In this document: positions 1 to 7,008 of the stretch, in pieces
Position numbering within the stretch: the stretch's first letter is position 1
Layout: every line of letters starts with the position of its first letter
DNA from: an uncultured Flavobacteriales bacterium
GTDB taxonomy: Bacteria; Bacteroidota; Bacteroidia; Flavobacteriales_D; SKUL01
Direction: 5' to 3'
Assembly (NCBI GenBank): GCA_937911795.1
Contig: CALDPJ010000146.1
Span: forward strand, 1-15,863
DNA length: 15,863 nucleotides
Program-made: the position numbers and the translations under genes
The notes under the pieces: model-generated
The model's input: the letters and a program-made list of their open reading frames with translations, nothing else
The model's database searches: none
What the model was told of the DNA's origin: nothing

Positions 1-1856
1 GCCTGTTTTTCTGCTCTTGTTAATGCCACGTAAAACAACCGTCGTTCTTCTTCCAGACCCGACCGGCTGTCGAGCGCCATTTGCGATGGAAACAGGTTCT
101 CTTCCATCCCGACGATATAGACATAAGGAAACTCCAGTCCTTTTGCCGCGTGAATGGTCATCAATGTGACTTTGTTGTGGTCGTCATCGTCCTGATCGGC
201 ATCGGTAAGCAGCGCAACATCAATAAGGAAGTCACTTAGGGTGCTGACGGCATCCGGATTCTCTTCTTTATTCCGGTCAGAGAAATCCTTCATTCCGTTC
301 AGCAATTCCTGAATGTTTTCGTAGCGACTTACGCCTTCGGGAGTCTTGTCGGCGTGCAGCTCGCGCAGCAATCCGGTGTTCGAAGCAATCAGATGCCCGA
401 GTTCATAAGCTTCCATGGTATCCATCTGTTGACGGAAACCGAGCATCATGGAAACGAATCCCAGCAATTGATTCTCGATGTTCGAACGAAGGTTTACGCC
501 GTACTGTCTCAGGTTGGTCAGTACCTCCCAGAGATCTGTCTGGTGTTCCATGGCAGCGGCAGAGATTCGATCGATGGATGACTGGCCGATTCCGCGTGCC
601 GGATAATTGATGACGCGCTTGAGTGCTTCTTCGTCCTTCGGGTTGGCCGCCAGCCTGAAGTAACTGAGCAGATCTTTTACTTCCTTGCGCTGGTAAAACG
701 ACATTCCACCATAAATGCGGTAGGGGATGTTGAGTTTGCGCAGGGCCTCCTCCAGCGAACGAGACTGCGCATTGGTTCGGTACAAAATGGCGAAATCGGT
801 GTACATCGCCTTTTCCTCCATCTGCGTGTCGAAAATATCATTCGCTACATAAAATCCTTCTTCGTTGTCAGAAACACAGCATTTTACTTTGATAACATTG
901 CCTTCGGCATTATCTGTCCAGACCGTTTTTTCAATCTGATTTTTGTTTTTGGCAATGATGCTGTTTGCTGCGTTGACGATGACTTTTGTCGAACGATAGT
1001 TCTGTTCCAATTTAAACAGCCTGTAATCGGGGTAGTCTTTTTTGAAGTTGAGAATGTTGTAGATATCTGCTCCTCGAAAGGCATAAATACTTTGGGCGTC
1101 ATCGCCCACAACACAAATATTTTCGTTCAGCGCAGCGAGCTTCTTTATAATAAGGTATTGAGAGTAGTTGGTATCCTGGTACTCATCCACCAATACATGA
1201 TGGAATTTGTGTTGGTATTTATGCAGGACTTCCGGAAAATCGCGCAGCAACACATTGGTGTTGTATAGCAAATCGTCAAAATCCATAGCTCCGGCCTTAA
1301 AACACCGTATGGCGTAGGCACTATAAATGTCTGCCATTTTGGCCCGTCCCGAAAGATGATCTTCTGTATTGATATCGCTGTTCTGCCGGTATGCTTCGGG
1401 CGAAATCAAATTGTTTTTGGCTGCGGATATTCTGCCCAGCACAACTCCGGGTTTGTAGATTTTATCATCCAGGCTCATGCTTTTGATGATGGACTTCAAA
1501 AGGCTTTTACTGTCGGAGGTATCGTAAATGGTAAAATTGGAAGGATAACCCAGACGTTCGGCTTCTACACGAAGGATTTTAGCGAAAACGGAGTGGAAGG
1601 TTCCCATCCAGATATTTCTGGCTTCGCCGGCACCCACCATTTCACCAATCCGCTCTTTCATTTCGCGGGCAGCTTTGTTCGTAAATGTCAGGGCAAGGAT
1701 GTTAAAAGGATCAATTCCCTGCTGAATCAGGTGCGCGATTTTGAAAGTAAGCACCCTTGTTTTTCCGGATCCGGCACCGGCAATTACCATGCTGGGGCCC
1801 GATGTATGCAGCACTGCAGCGCGCTGCGACTCGTTGAGTTTGTCTAGATATTGCAC
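1..1856 (-). CDS. uvrD: UvrD/PcrA/Rep-family 3'-5' DNA helicase, N-terminal 618 codons (C-terminus outside window)
   Basis: Superfamily 1A ATP-dependent DNA helicase; the family unwinds DNA in nucleotide excision and mismatch repair and clears stalled forks. The reading frame is open from GTG at 1856-1854 to the window edge and shows the ordered SF1 motifs: Q motif LNESQ (residues 7-11), Walker A GAGSGKT (27-33), motif Ia TFTNKAA (57-63), Walker B VDEYQDT (223-229), motif III GDDAQSIYAFRG (251-262), motif IV QNYRST (285-290), motif V around TIHAAKG (567-573) and motif VI EEERRLFYVALTRA (about 602-615). A complete family member has roughly 130-170 more residues, so only the C-terminal tail is cut by the window. 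The GTG start gives MQYLDKLNESQ, the usual family N-terminus. An in-frame ATG at 1979-1977 would add 41 unrelated-looking residues. It is transcribed divergently from the ribosomal operon. UvrD, PcrA and Rep cannot be separated from this part alone. Confidence 0.95.
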   Translation of the reverse strand, partial: MQYLDKLNESQRAAVLHTSGPSMVIAGAGSGKTRVLTFKIAHLIQQGIDPFNILALTFTNKAAREMKERIGEMVGAGEARNIWMGTFHSVFAKILRVEAERLGYPSNFTIYDTSDSKSLLKSIIKSMSLDDKIYKPGVVLGRISAAKNNLISPEAYRQNSDINTEDHLSGRAKMADIYSAYAIRCFKAGAMDFDDLLYNTNVLLRDFPEVLHKYQHKFHHVLVDEYQDTNYSQYLIIKKLAALNENICVVGDDAQSIYAFRGADIYNILNFKKDYPDYRLFKLEQNYRSTKVIVNAANSIIAKNKNQIEKTVWTDNAEGNVIKVKCCVSDNEEGFYVANDIFDTQMEEKAMYTDFAILYRTNAQSRSLEEALRKLNIPYRIYGGMSFYQRKEVKDLLSYFRLAANPKDEEALKRVINYPARGIGQSSIDRISAAAMEHQTDLWEVLTNLRQYGVNLRSNIENQLLGFVSMMLGFRQQMDTMEAYELGHLIASNTGLLRELHADKTPEGVSRYENIQELLNGMKDFSDRNKEENPDAVSTLSDFLIDVALLTDADQDDDDHNKVTLMTIHAAKGLEFPYVYIVGMEENLFPSQMALDSRSGLEEERRLFYVALTRAEKQ

Positions 1857-1861
1857 GGTTT

Positions 1862-1869
1862 CAAAGTTA
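1862..1869 (-). promoter_or_regulatory. Candidate -7 box for the helicase gene
   Basis: On the minus strand the octamer TAACTTTG matches the Bacteroidota -7 consensus TAnnTTTG. It ends only 5 nt before the GTG start of the helicase, so transcription would begin at or within a few bases of that codon and the mRNA would be leaderless or nearly so. No perfect TTG -33 element lies 17-23 nt upstream; the closest sequence there is GTTTCC. The box is seen in the sequence; promoter activity is inferred. Confidence 0.45.
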
Positions 1870-1904
1870 GGACAAATTATTTGGAGGCAGGAAACATTTT
1901 CTGC

Positions 1905-1934
1905 TTTGTTAGTGAATAAAATTGTCGACTTTTG
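1905..1934 (+). promoter_or_regulatory. Possible second, upstream promoter for the ribosomal operon
   Basis: TTTG at 1905-1908 is followed after 18 nt by GACTTTTG (1927-1934), which matches TAnnTTTG in all fixed positions except the first T. The bases after it, GCAGCCTCAAA, are nearly the same as those after the main promoter (GCAGCCCCAAA), so the two sites look like versions of one element about 125 nt apart. The match is imperfect and the call is tentative. Confidence 0.25.
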
Positions 1935-1979
1935 CAGCCTCAAATCCGGCTTAAAATTATGCTTTTCAGGGTTGCACAT

Positions 1980-2007
1980 TTTTCTTCACACGACCCTGTG
2001 AAAAAAA
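1980..2007. promoter_or_regulatory. Imperfect inverted repeat in the divergent control region (candidate operator)
   Basis: The arms TTTTCTTCACA (1980-1990) and TGTGAAAAAAA (1997-2007) are complementary at 10 of 11 positions around a 6-nt centre; the inner 6 bp (TTCACA/TGTGAA) are perfect. The site lies between the divergent promoter candidates, about 23 nt upstream of the -33 TTG of the rpsL promoter. It has neither the GC-rich stem nor the trailing T-run of an intrinsic terminator for plus-strand transcription. A regulator site is a guess from position and symmetry; the A-run at 2001-2007 could instead act as an AT-rich upstream element. Confidence 0.3.
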
Positions 2008-2029
2008 CGGAATTAAATTAGCGCAGCCG

Positions 2030-2059
2030 TTGTTTTGTATTAAAAAACTTATACCTTTG
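2030..2059 (+). promoter_or_regulatory. Bacteroidota-type promoter of the rpsL operon
   Basis: TTG at 2030-2032 is separated by 19 nt from TACCTTTG at 2052-2059, a full match to the TTG-N17-23-TAnnTTTG promoter form known from Bacteroidota. Transcription would start at about 2061-2066 and give a leader of roughly 60 nt before rpsL. As the best promoter match seen upstream of rpsL, and with no comparable one noticed between later genes, it probably drives the whole downstream array. Confidence 0.75.
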
Positions 2060-2062
2060 CAG

Positions 2063-2085
2063 CCCCAAAAATCTGAAGTTTGGGG
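2063..2085 (+). promoter_or_regulatory. 5'-leader stem-loop of the rpsL operon mRNA
   Basis: CCCCAAA (2063-2069) is perfectly complementary to TTTGGGG (2079-2085) with a 9-nt loop between them. The predicted transcription start falls at or just before the left arm, so the hairpin would form at the extreme 5' end of the mRNA. It could protect the transcript or be part of a protein-binding leader. No T-run follows the right arm, so it is not a terminator. The stem is seen directly; the function is inferred. Confidence 0.5.
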
Positions 2086-2123
2086 AAATTATAACAGAAT
2101 ATCACGATTAATAAGGGATACGA

Positions 2124-2498
2124 ATGCCAACAATTCAGCAGTTAGTACGAAAAGGACGAAAGGTAATTGGCAAAACCAGTAAATCGGCCGCGCTGAACTC
2201 CTGTCCTCAGCGACGAGGAGTATGTGTGCGGGTGTATACCACCACTCCTAAAAAGCCAAATTCAGCCATGAGAAAAGTGGCAAGGGTTCGCTTAACAAAC
2301 GGTAATGAGGTGAATGCCTACATCGGTGGTGAAGGCCACAACCTCCAGGAGCACAGCATCGTGCTGGTGCGCGGTGGAAGGGTAAAAGATTTACCAGGGG
2401 TTCGTTACCATATTGTTCGTGGAGCACTCGATACCGCAGGTGTTGACGGGCGTAATCAAAGAAGATCAAAATACGGTACCAAGCGGCCGAAAAAATAA
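2124..2498 (+). CDS. rpsL: 30S ribosomal protein S12 (uS12)
   Basis: S12 sits at the decoding centre of the 30S subunit and controls reading accuracy. The 124-residue product has the normal length and nearly invariant core, including CPQRRGVC (27-34), TTPKKPNSA (40-48), GGEGHNLQEHS (68-78) and RVKDLPGVRYH (86-96). Lys43 and Lys88, whose substitution gives streptomycin resistance in other bacteria, are both wild type, and Asp89, the residue methylthiolated by RimO where that enzyme exists, is present. This is the first gene of the array, about 60 nt behind a Bacteroidota-type promoter. A weak SD-like AAGGG ends 6 nt before the ATG. The start matches the family N-terminus (TIQQLVRKGR). Confidence 0.99.
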   Translation: MPTIQQLVRKGRKVIGKTSKSAALNSCPQRRGVCVRVYTTTPKKPNSAMRKVARVRLTNGNEVNAYIGGEGHNLQEHSIVLVRGGRVKDLPGVRYHIVRGALDTAGVDGRNQRRSKYGTKRPKK

Positions 2499-2522
2499 AT
2501 TGTTTACATCTATTATTAAGAG

Positions 2523-2990
2523 ATGAGAAGAAGAAGAGCAAAAGTTCACCCCGTACTGCCGGACCCAAGGTTCAATGACGTAATGGTTACCAAATTCGTC
2601 AACAACCTGATGTTGCAGGGCAAGAAGAACATGGCCTACAAAGTGTTTTACACAGCGATGGATCGCGTGGAAGAGAAAACACAGGAGAATAGTCTTGAGG
2701 TTTGGAAAAAAGCCGTCGAGAATATTACTCCTCAGGTAGAGGTCCGTAGTCGTCGTGTTGGGGGAGCAACCTTTCAGATTCCGGTTCCTGTTCGCGATAG
2801 CCGCAAATTGTCTATGGCAATGAAATGGCTTATTCTTTATGCGCGTCGTCGCAACGAGAAATCAATGGGCGAGCGACTGGCCAACGAAATTATGGCTGCT
2901 GCAAAACAAGAGGGTGCTGCTTATAAGAAAAAAGAAGACACTCACCGTATGGCAGAGTCGAACAAAGCTTTCTCTCACTTCCGATTCTAG
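2523..2990 (+). CDS. rpsG: 30S ribosomal protein S7 (uS7)
   Basis: S7 is a primary 16S rRNA binder that nucleates the 30S head and lines the E site. The product has 155 residues, the usual length, with the beta-hairpin that contacts E-site tRNA at about 72-90 (VEVRSRRVGGATFQIPVPV) and the helical core carrying KWLILYARRR (101-110) and the AESNKAFSHFRF C-terminus. It begins 24 nt after rpsL in an AT-rich gap and has only a weak purine stretch (AAGAG) just before the ATG. In E. coli S7 represses its own operon by binding the rpsL-rpsG gap; the short gap here shows no obvious equivalent structure. Confidence 0.99.
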   Translation: MRRRRAKVHPVLPDPRFNDVMVTKFVNNLMLQGKKNMAYKVFYTAMDRVEEKTQENSLEVWKKAVENITPQVEVRSRRVGGATFQIPVPVRDSRKLSMAMKWLILYARRRNEKSMGERLANEIMAAAKQEGAAYKKKEDTHRMAESNKAFSHFRF

Positions 2991-3013
2991 AATAGCATAT
3001 ATACCAAGAAGTA

Positions 3014-5119
3014 ATGGCAAAAAGAGATTTAAAATACACGAGAAACATAGGTATCGCTGCCCACATTGATGCGGGTAAAACGACCACCACAGAGCGTATT
3101 TTGTACTACGGTGGAGTGAGCCACAAACTTGGAGAAACCCACGAAGGTTCGGCTACCATGGACTGGATGGAACAGGAGCAGGAACGTGGAATTACCATTA
3201 CCTCTGCTGCCACCACCCTGAAATGGCAATATCGCAATCAGGAGTACCACGTGAATATTATCGATACTCCCGGTCACGTTGATTTCACCGTAGAAGTAAA
3301 TCGATCTTTGCGCGTACTCGACGGATTGGTATTTCTGTTCAGCGCCGTTGACGGCGTTGAACCGCAATCTGAAACCAACTGGCGACTGGCCAATAATTAC
3401 AATGTTCCGCGAATCGGATTTGTAAATAAAATGGATCGCTCGGGTGCAGACTTCCTCAGCGTGTGCCGTCAGGTAAAAGAAATGTTGGGAAGCCAGGCGC
3501 TTCCGCTTCAGATACCAATCGGTTCTGAAGATGAATTCAGAGGTGTGGTCGATCTTATTAATTTCCGTGGAATTGTGTGGAATGAAGAAGATCTGGGAAT
3601 GACCTTCGAAGTAGTGGACATTCCGGAAGATCTGCTCGAGGAGGCCAAAGAATATCGCGAGAAATTACTCGAAGCGGTGGCTGAATTCGACGACACCCTG
3701 ATGGAGAAATATTTTGAAGATTCTGAGTCGCTTACAGAGCGTGAGATCCTCGATGCACTTCGCGAAGCAACCATTGCCAATAAAGTGGTTCCGATGATGT
3801 GCGGATCTTCATTCAAGAACAAAGGTGTTCAGGCGATGCTCGATATGGTGATGGAAATTCTTCCTTCTCCGGTGGATGTGGAAGCCATTGTTGGTGTGAA
3901 TCCAAAAACGGATCAGGAAGAGAAAAGAAAGCCGGATGTAGACGCACCATTTGCGGCGCTGGCCTTTAAAATCGCGACCGATCCATTCGTAGGTCGTCTC
4001 TGCTTTACCCGTGCATACTCAGGAGTTTTAGAATCCGGGTCATACGTGCACAACTCACGTACCGGCAACAAAGAGCGTATCTCCAGAATTTTCCAGATGC
4101 ACGCCAATAAACAAAACCAGATCGAGCGTCTGCAGGCGGGTGATATCGCTGCATTGGTTGGATTTAAAGATATTAAAACCGGAGACACACTTTGTGCGGA
4201 AGGTGCTCCGATCGTACTGGAATCTATGGATTTCCCGGAGCCGGTAATCGGAATCGCCATTGAGCCTAAAACTCAAGCCGATGTTGATAAACTCGGTATG
4301 GCCCTGGGTAAACTGAGCGAAGAGGATCCTACGTTGACCATTCACACGGACGAAGATTCCGGCCAGACCGTACTCAGCGGAATGGGCGAACTTCACCTGG
4401 ATGTAATCATGGAACGTCTGAAAAGAGAGTTTAAGGTAGAAGTGAACCAGGGTGCTCCTCAGGTTGCTTACAAAGAAACCATCACCCGTAATGTAGAACA
4501 CAGAGAGGTGTACAAAAAGCAAACGGGTGGTCGTGGTAAATTCGCGGATATCGTGGTTACCATCGAACCAAAAGAAGGCGAAGAAGCCGGATTGGAGTTC
4601 GTAAATGGTATCAAAGGTGGAAACGTTCCGAAAGAATTCATTCCTTCAGTAGAGAAAGGATTTAAAGAAGCTATGAAAAACGGAGTGTTGGCAGGATATC
4701 CTGTAGACAGCCTGAAAGTGACGCTTACTGACGGATCGTTCCACGCAGTTGACTCCGATCAACTCTCGTTCGAACTGGCTGCGAAGCTGGCTTATCGTAC
4801 AGCGATGCCAAAAGCAGGTCCGGTTTTGCTGGAGCCCATCATGAAAGTGGAATGTATCACCCCCGAAGAAAACATGGGAGATATCGTTGGAGACTTAAAC
4901 CGTCGACGTGGACAGGTAGAAGGTATGGGTGACCGTGCCGGTGCCAAGGTGATCAAAGCCAAAGTGCCGTTGTCAGAAATGTTCGGTTATGTTACTGCCC
5001 TCCGTACCATGTCGTCCGGTCGAGCCACATCAACTATGGAATTCTCTCACTTTGCTGAATGTCCTTCGAACATTGCAGAAACAGTGATTGCTAAATCAAA
5101 AGGTAAAGTAACAGCATAA
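3014..5119 (+). CDS. fusA: Translation elongation factor G (EF-G)
   Basis: This is the GTPase that moves tRNAs and mRNA through the ribosome after each peptide bond and helps split ribosomes during recycling. The 701-residue product is full length. GTPase motifs are AHIDAGKT (16-23), the switch I segment RGITIT with its Thr (about 58-63), DTPGH (84-88, His88 being the catalytic histidine) and NKMD (138-141). Domains II to V follow, with the domain IV segment that reaches the decoding centre at about 480-600. It lies 23 nt after rpsG and 10 nt before rpsJ. The tuf gene found next in enterobacterial str operons is absent. It has the features of canonical housekeeping EF-G and is not a tetracycline-protection or mitochondrial-type paralogue. 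Confidence 0.99.
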   Translation: MAKRDLKYTRNIGIAAHIDAGKTTTTERILYYGGVSHKLGETHEGSATMDWMEQEQERGITITSAATTLKWQYRNQEYHVNIIDTPGHVDFTVEVNRSLRVLDGLVFLFSAVDGVEPQSETNWRLANNYNVPRIGFVNKMDRSGADFLSVCRQVKEMLGSQALPLQIPIGSEDEFRGVVDLINFRGIVWNEEDLGMTFEVVDIPEDLLEEAKEYREKLLEAVAEFDDTLMEKYFEDSESLTEREILDALREATIANKVVPMMCGSSFKNKGVQAMLDMVMEILPSPVDVEAIVGVNPKTDQEEKRKPDVDAPFAALAFKIATDPFVGRLCFTRAYSGVLESGSYVHNSRTGNKERISRIFQMHANKQNQIERLQAGDIAALVGFKDIKTGDTLCAEGAPIVLESMDFPEPVIGIAIEPKTQADVDKLGMALGKLSEEDPTLTIHTDEDSGQTVLSGMGELHLDVIMERLKREFKVEVNQGAPQVAYKETITRNVEHREVYKKQTGGRGKFADIVVTIEPKEGEEAGLEFVNGIKGGNVPKEFIPSVEKGFKEAMKNGVLAGYPVDSLKVTLTDGSFHAVDSDQLSFELAAKLAYRTAMPKAGPVLLEPIMKVECITPEENMGDIVGDLNRRRGQVEGMGDRAGAKVIKAKVPLSEMFGYVTALRTMSSGRATSTMEFSHFAECPSNIAETVIAKSKGKVTA

Positions 5120-5129
5120 TAAACTCCGG

Positions 5130-5435
5130 ATGAGCCAAAAGATCAGAATAAAACTAAAGTCGTACGATCACAACCTGGTTGACAAGTCAGCCGAGAAGAT
5201 CGTTAAAACGGTGAAGACCACAGGCGCTGTTGTCAGCGGTCCGATTCCATTACCCACGCACAAGCGCATCTACACTGTACTTAGATCGCCACACGTAAAC
5301 AAAAAAGCGCGCGAGCAATTTCAATTGTGTTCTTACAAAAGAATGCTCGATATCTACAGCTCATCATCCAAAACTGTGGATGCACTGATGCGCCTGGAGT
5401 TGCCAAGCGGAGTAGAAGTAGAAATAAAAGTTTGA
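5130..5435 (+). CDS. rpsJ: 30S ribosomal protein S10 (uS10)
   Basis: S10 is a component of the 30S head and, in many bacteria, a NusG/NusB partner in transcription antitermination. The 101-residue product contains the conserved GPIPLPTHK (37-45) and the extended loop RSPHVNKKAREQF (about 52-64), whose Val56 corresponds to the E. coli Val57 position linked to tigecycline/tetracycline susceptibility and is wild type. The C-terminal VDALMRLELPSGVEVEI segment is typical. It follows fusA after 10 nt, so the str and S10 gene blocks are joined here. No S10-type leader (as bound by L4 in E. coli) fits in that 10-nt gap. Confidence 0.98.
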   Translation: MSQKIRIKLKSYDHNLVDKSAEKIVKTVKTTGAVVSGPIPLPTHKRIYTVLRSPHVNKKAREQFQLCSYKRMLDIYSSSSKTVDALMRLELPSGVEVEIKV

Positions 5436-5455
5436 TTTTAAACAATAGCTGAGAG

Positions 5456-6082
5456 ATGCCCGGTTTAATAGGAAAGAAAATAGGAATGACCAGCATTTAC
5501 AATGCAGAAGGAAAAATCCTTCCATGCACGGTAATTGAAACAGGTCCATGTGTTGTGACTCAGGTTAAGTCAAAAGAGAAAGACGGATACGAATCTGTTC
5601 AACTCGGCTTTGGCGAGCGTACTGAGAAAAGCACACCTGCGGCACTGGCCGGTCACTTTAAGAAAGCGAAAACTACTCCCAAAGCGCGAGTAGTTGAATT
5701 CTACGACTTTAAAACTGAAGTCAATCTTGGCGATACCCTTGCCCTTGCTGATGTATTTGCCGAAGGCGAATTTGTTAGTGTGGTGGGAACATCTAAAGGA
5801 AAAGGATTCCAGGGGGTTGTAAAACGCCACAATTTTGCCGGAGTAGGCCAGGCAACACATGGTCAGCACAACCGCCTCCGTGCACCGGGATCTATTGGTG
5901 CGGCATCATATCCTGCCCGTGTATTCAAAGGAATGCGCATGGCTGGTCAGATGGGAGACAAACAGGTAACCATCGAAAACCTGGAGATATTAAAGTTAGA
6001 TACCGAGAAGAACCTGATGATTGTGAAGGGAGCCATTCCCGGAGCTAAAGGATCTTATGTAATCATAAGAAAATGGAACTAG
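5456..6082 (+). CDS. rplC: 50S ribosomal protein L3 (uL3)
   Basis: L3 is an early 23S rRNA binder whose long extension reaches the peptidyl-transferase centre. The 208-residue product starts with the family signature GLIGKKIGMTSIY (3-15) and carries the extension around KGFQGVVKRHNFAGVGQATHG (about 116-136), followed by APGSIGAASYPARVFKGMRMAGQMG (143-167). Length and motifs are normal. It begins 20 nt after rpsJ. Its last 10 nt overlap the start of rplD in another frame, which suggests translational coupling of the two early-assembly proteins. Confidence 0.99.
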   Translation: MPGLIGKKIGMTSIYNAEGKILPCTVIETGPCVVTQVKSKEKDGYESVQLGFGERTEKSTPAALAGHFKKAKTTPKARVVEFYDFKTEVNLGDTLALADVFAEGEFVSVVGTSKGKGFQGVVKRHNFAGVGQATHGQHNRLRAPGSIGAASYPARVFKGMRMAGQMGDKQVTIENLEILKLDTEKNLMIVKGAIPGAKGSYVIIRKWN

Positions 6083-6702
6083 AAGTACGTAACATAGACG
6101 GTAAGGCAAGCAGCAAGAAAATAAAACTGAACGAATCGGTTTTCGCTGTAGAGCCAAACGATCACGCCATTTATCTGGATGTGAAACAGTATCTGGCCAA
6201 CCAGCGTCAGGGAACTGCCAAAACAAAAGGACGTAGCGAGGTAAAAGGTAGTACCCGCAAACTGCGCAAGCAGAAAGGTACCGGTGGAGCTCGTTTCGGG
6301 GATATCAAAAGCCCGTTGCTACGTGGTGGAGGCCGGATTTTTGGACCACAGCCAAGAGACTATCACTTCAAGCTGAACAAAAAAGCCAAAGCGGTTGCGC
6401 GAAAATCTGCCCTTACCTACAAGGTAAAAGACAACCAACTGATGGTGGTGGCCGATTTCCAGATGAAGGAAGCGAAAACGAAGGAATTCATCGGGTATCT
6501 GAGCAATCTCAAAGTAGACGGTGGAAGCTCATTGTGGGTGTTGGCTGAAAAAGACGATAACCTGGTGCTCTCCATCAGAAATATTCAGGGAGCGAAAGCA
6601 GTATTGGCAAAAGACCTTTGCACATACGACATCCTGAAATACAAAAACCTGGTAATCAGCGAGAGCTCACTTACCGAGATTGAAAAAACGCTTAATAAGT
6701 AA
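6073..6702 (+). CDS. rplD: 50S ribosomal protein L4 (uL4)
   Basis: L4 is an early-assembly protein whose loop lines the peptide exit tunnel; in E. coli it also represses the S10 operon. The 209-residue product shows the extended loop at about 45-97, with KGRSEVKGSTRKLRKQKGTG and then GGGRIFGPQPRDY, the region where macrolide-resistance changes are known elsewhere. The N-terminus MELEVRNIDGK fits the Bacteroidota form. The ATG lies inside the end of rplC (10-nt overlap) and no SD is visible, so initiation probably depends on ribosomes finishing rplC. Whether L4 autoregulates here cannot be told, as no leader like the E. coli one is seen. Confidence 0.98.
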   Translation: MELEVRNIDGKASSKKIKLNESVFAVEPNDHAIYLDVKQYLANQRQGTAKTKGRSEVKGSTRKLRKQKGTGGARFGDIKSPLLRGGGRIFGPQPRDYHFKLNKKAKAVARKSALTYKVKDNQLMVVADFQMKEAKTKEFIGYLSNLKVDGGSSLWVLAEKDDNLVLSIRNIQGAKAVLAKDLCTYDILKYKNLVISESSLTEIEKTLNK

Positions 6703-6707
6703 TTGTG

Positions 6708-6998
6708 ATGAGCAAGATATTGATCAAGCCGATTATTACTGAGAAGATGACCGATGTGAGCGAGCGACTCGATCGCTACGGATTCATTGTAGATCGTCGG
6801 GCCAATAAAATCCAGATCGGTAAAGCTGTTGAAACAGCTTATGGTGTAACTGTAGATAAAGTGTGGACGATGAATTACGCCGGAAAGCATAAATCGAAAT
6901 TCACCAAATCAGGTGTGGTTGAAGGTCGCAGCAATGCGTTTAAAAAAGCCATCGTGACCCTCTCAGAAGGCGAAATCGATATTTACAGCAACATTTAA
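6708..6998 (+). CDS. rplW: 50S ribosomal protein L23 (uL23)
   Basis: L23 sits at the mouth of the exit tunnel and is the docking site for trigger factor and signal recognition particle. The product is 96 residues from ATG at 6708, beginning MSKILIKPIITEKM, the usual family N-terminus. A GTG lies directly before this ATG (6705-6707) and would add a single Met; the ATG is preferred. Conserved features include the RYGFIVDRRANK segment and a variant (YAGKHKSK) of the loop that extends toward the tunnel. It starts 5 nt after rplD and ends 10 nt before rplB. Confidence 0.97.
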   Translation: MSKILIKPIITEKMTDVSERLDRYGFIVDRRANKIQIGKAVETAYGVTVDKVWTMNYAGKHKSKFTKSGVVEGRSNAFKKAIVTLSEGEIDIYSNI

Positions 6999-7008
6999 GA
7001 ACGGAACC

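Noticed and set aside
1356..1847. Plus-strand open frame of 163 codons inside the helicase gene
   Set aside because: It is antisense to conserved helicase motifs (Walker A and Ia), which explain the sequence fully.
1857..1979. 41-codon N-terminal extension of the helicase from ATG at 1979
   Set aside because: The extension has no resemblance to the family N-terminus, contains the putative -7 box, and the GTG at 1856 gives the standard start.
4055..4522. Minus-strand open frame of 155 codons inside fusA, and a similar one at 8090-8485 across rplV
   Set aside because: Both are shadows of strongly conserved genes on the plus strand, with no recognisable product.
6705..6707. GTG directly before the rplW ATG as its start
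   Set aside because: It would only add one Met; the ATG at 6708 matches the usual family N-terminus.
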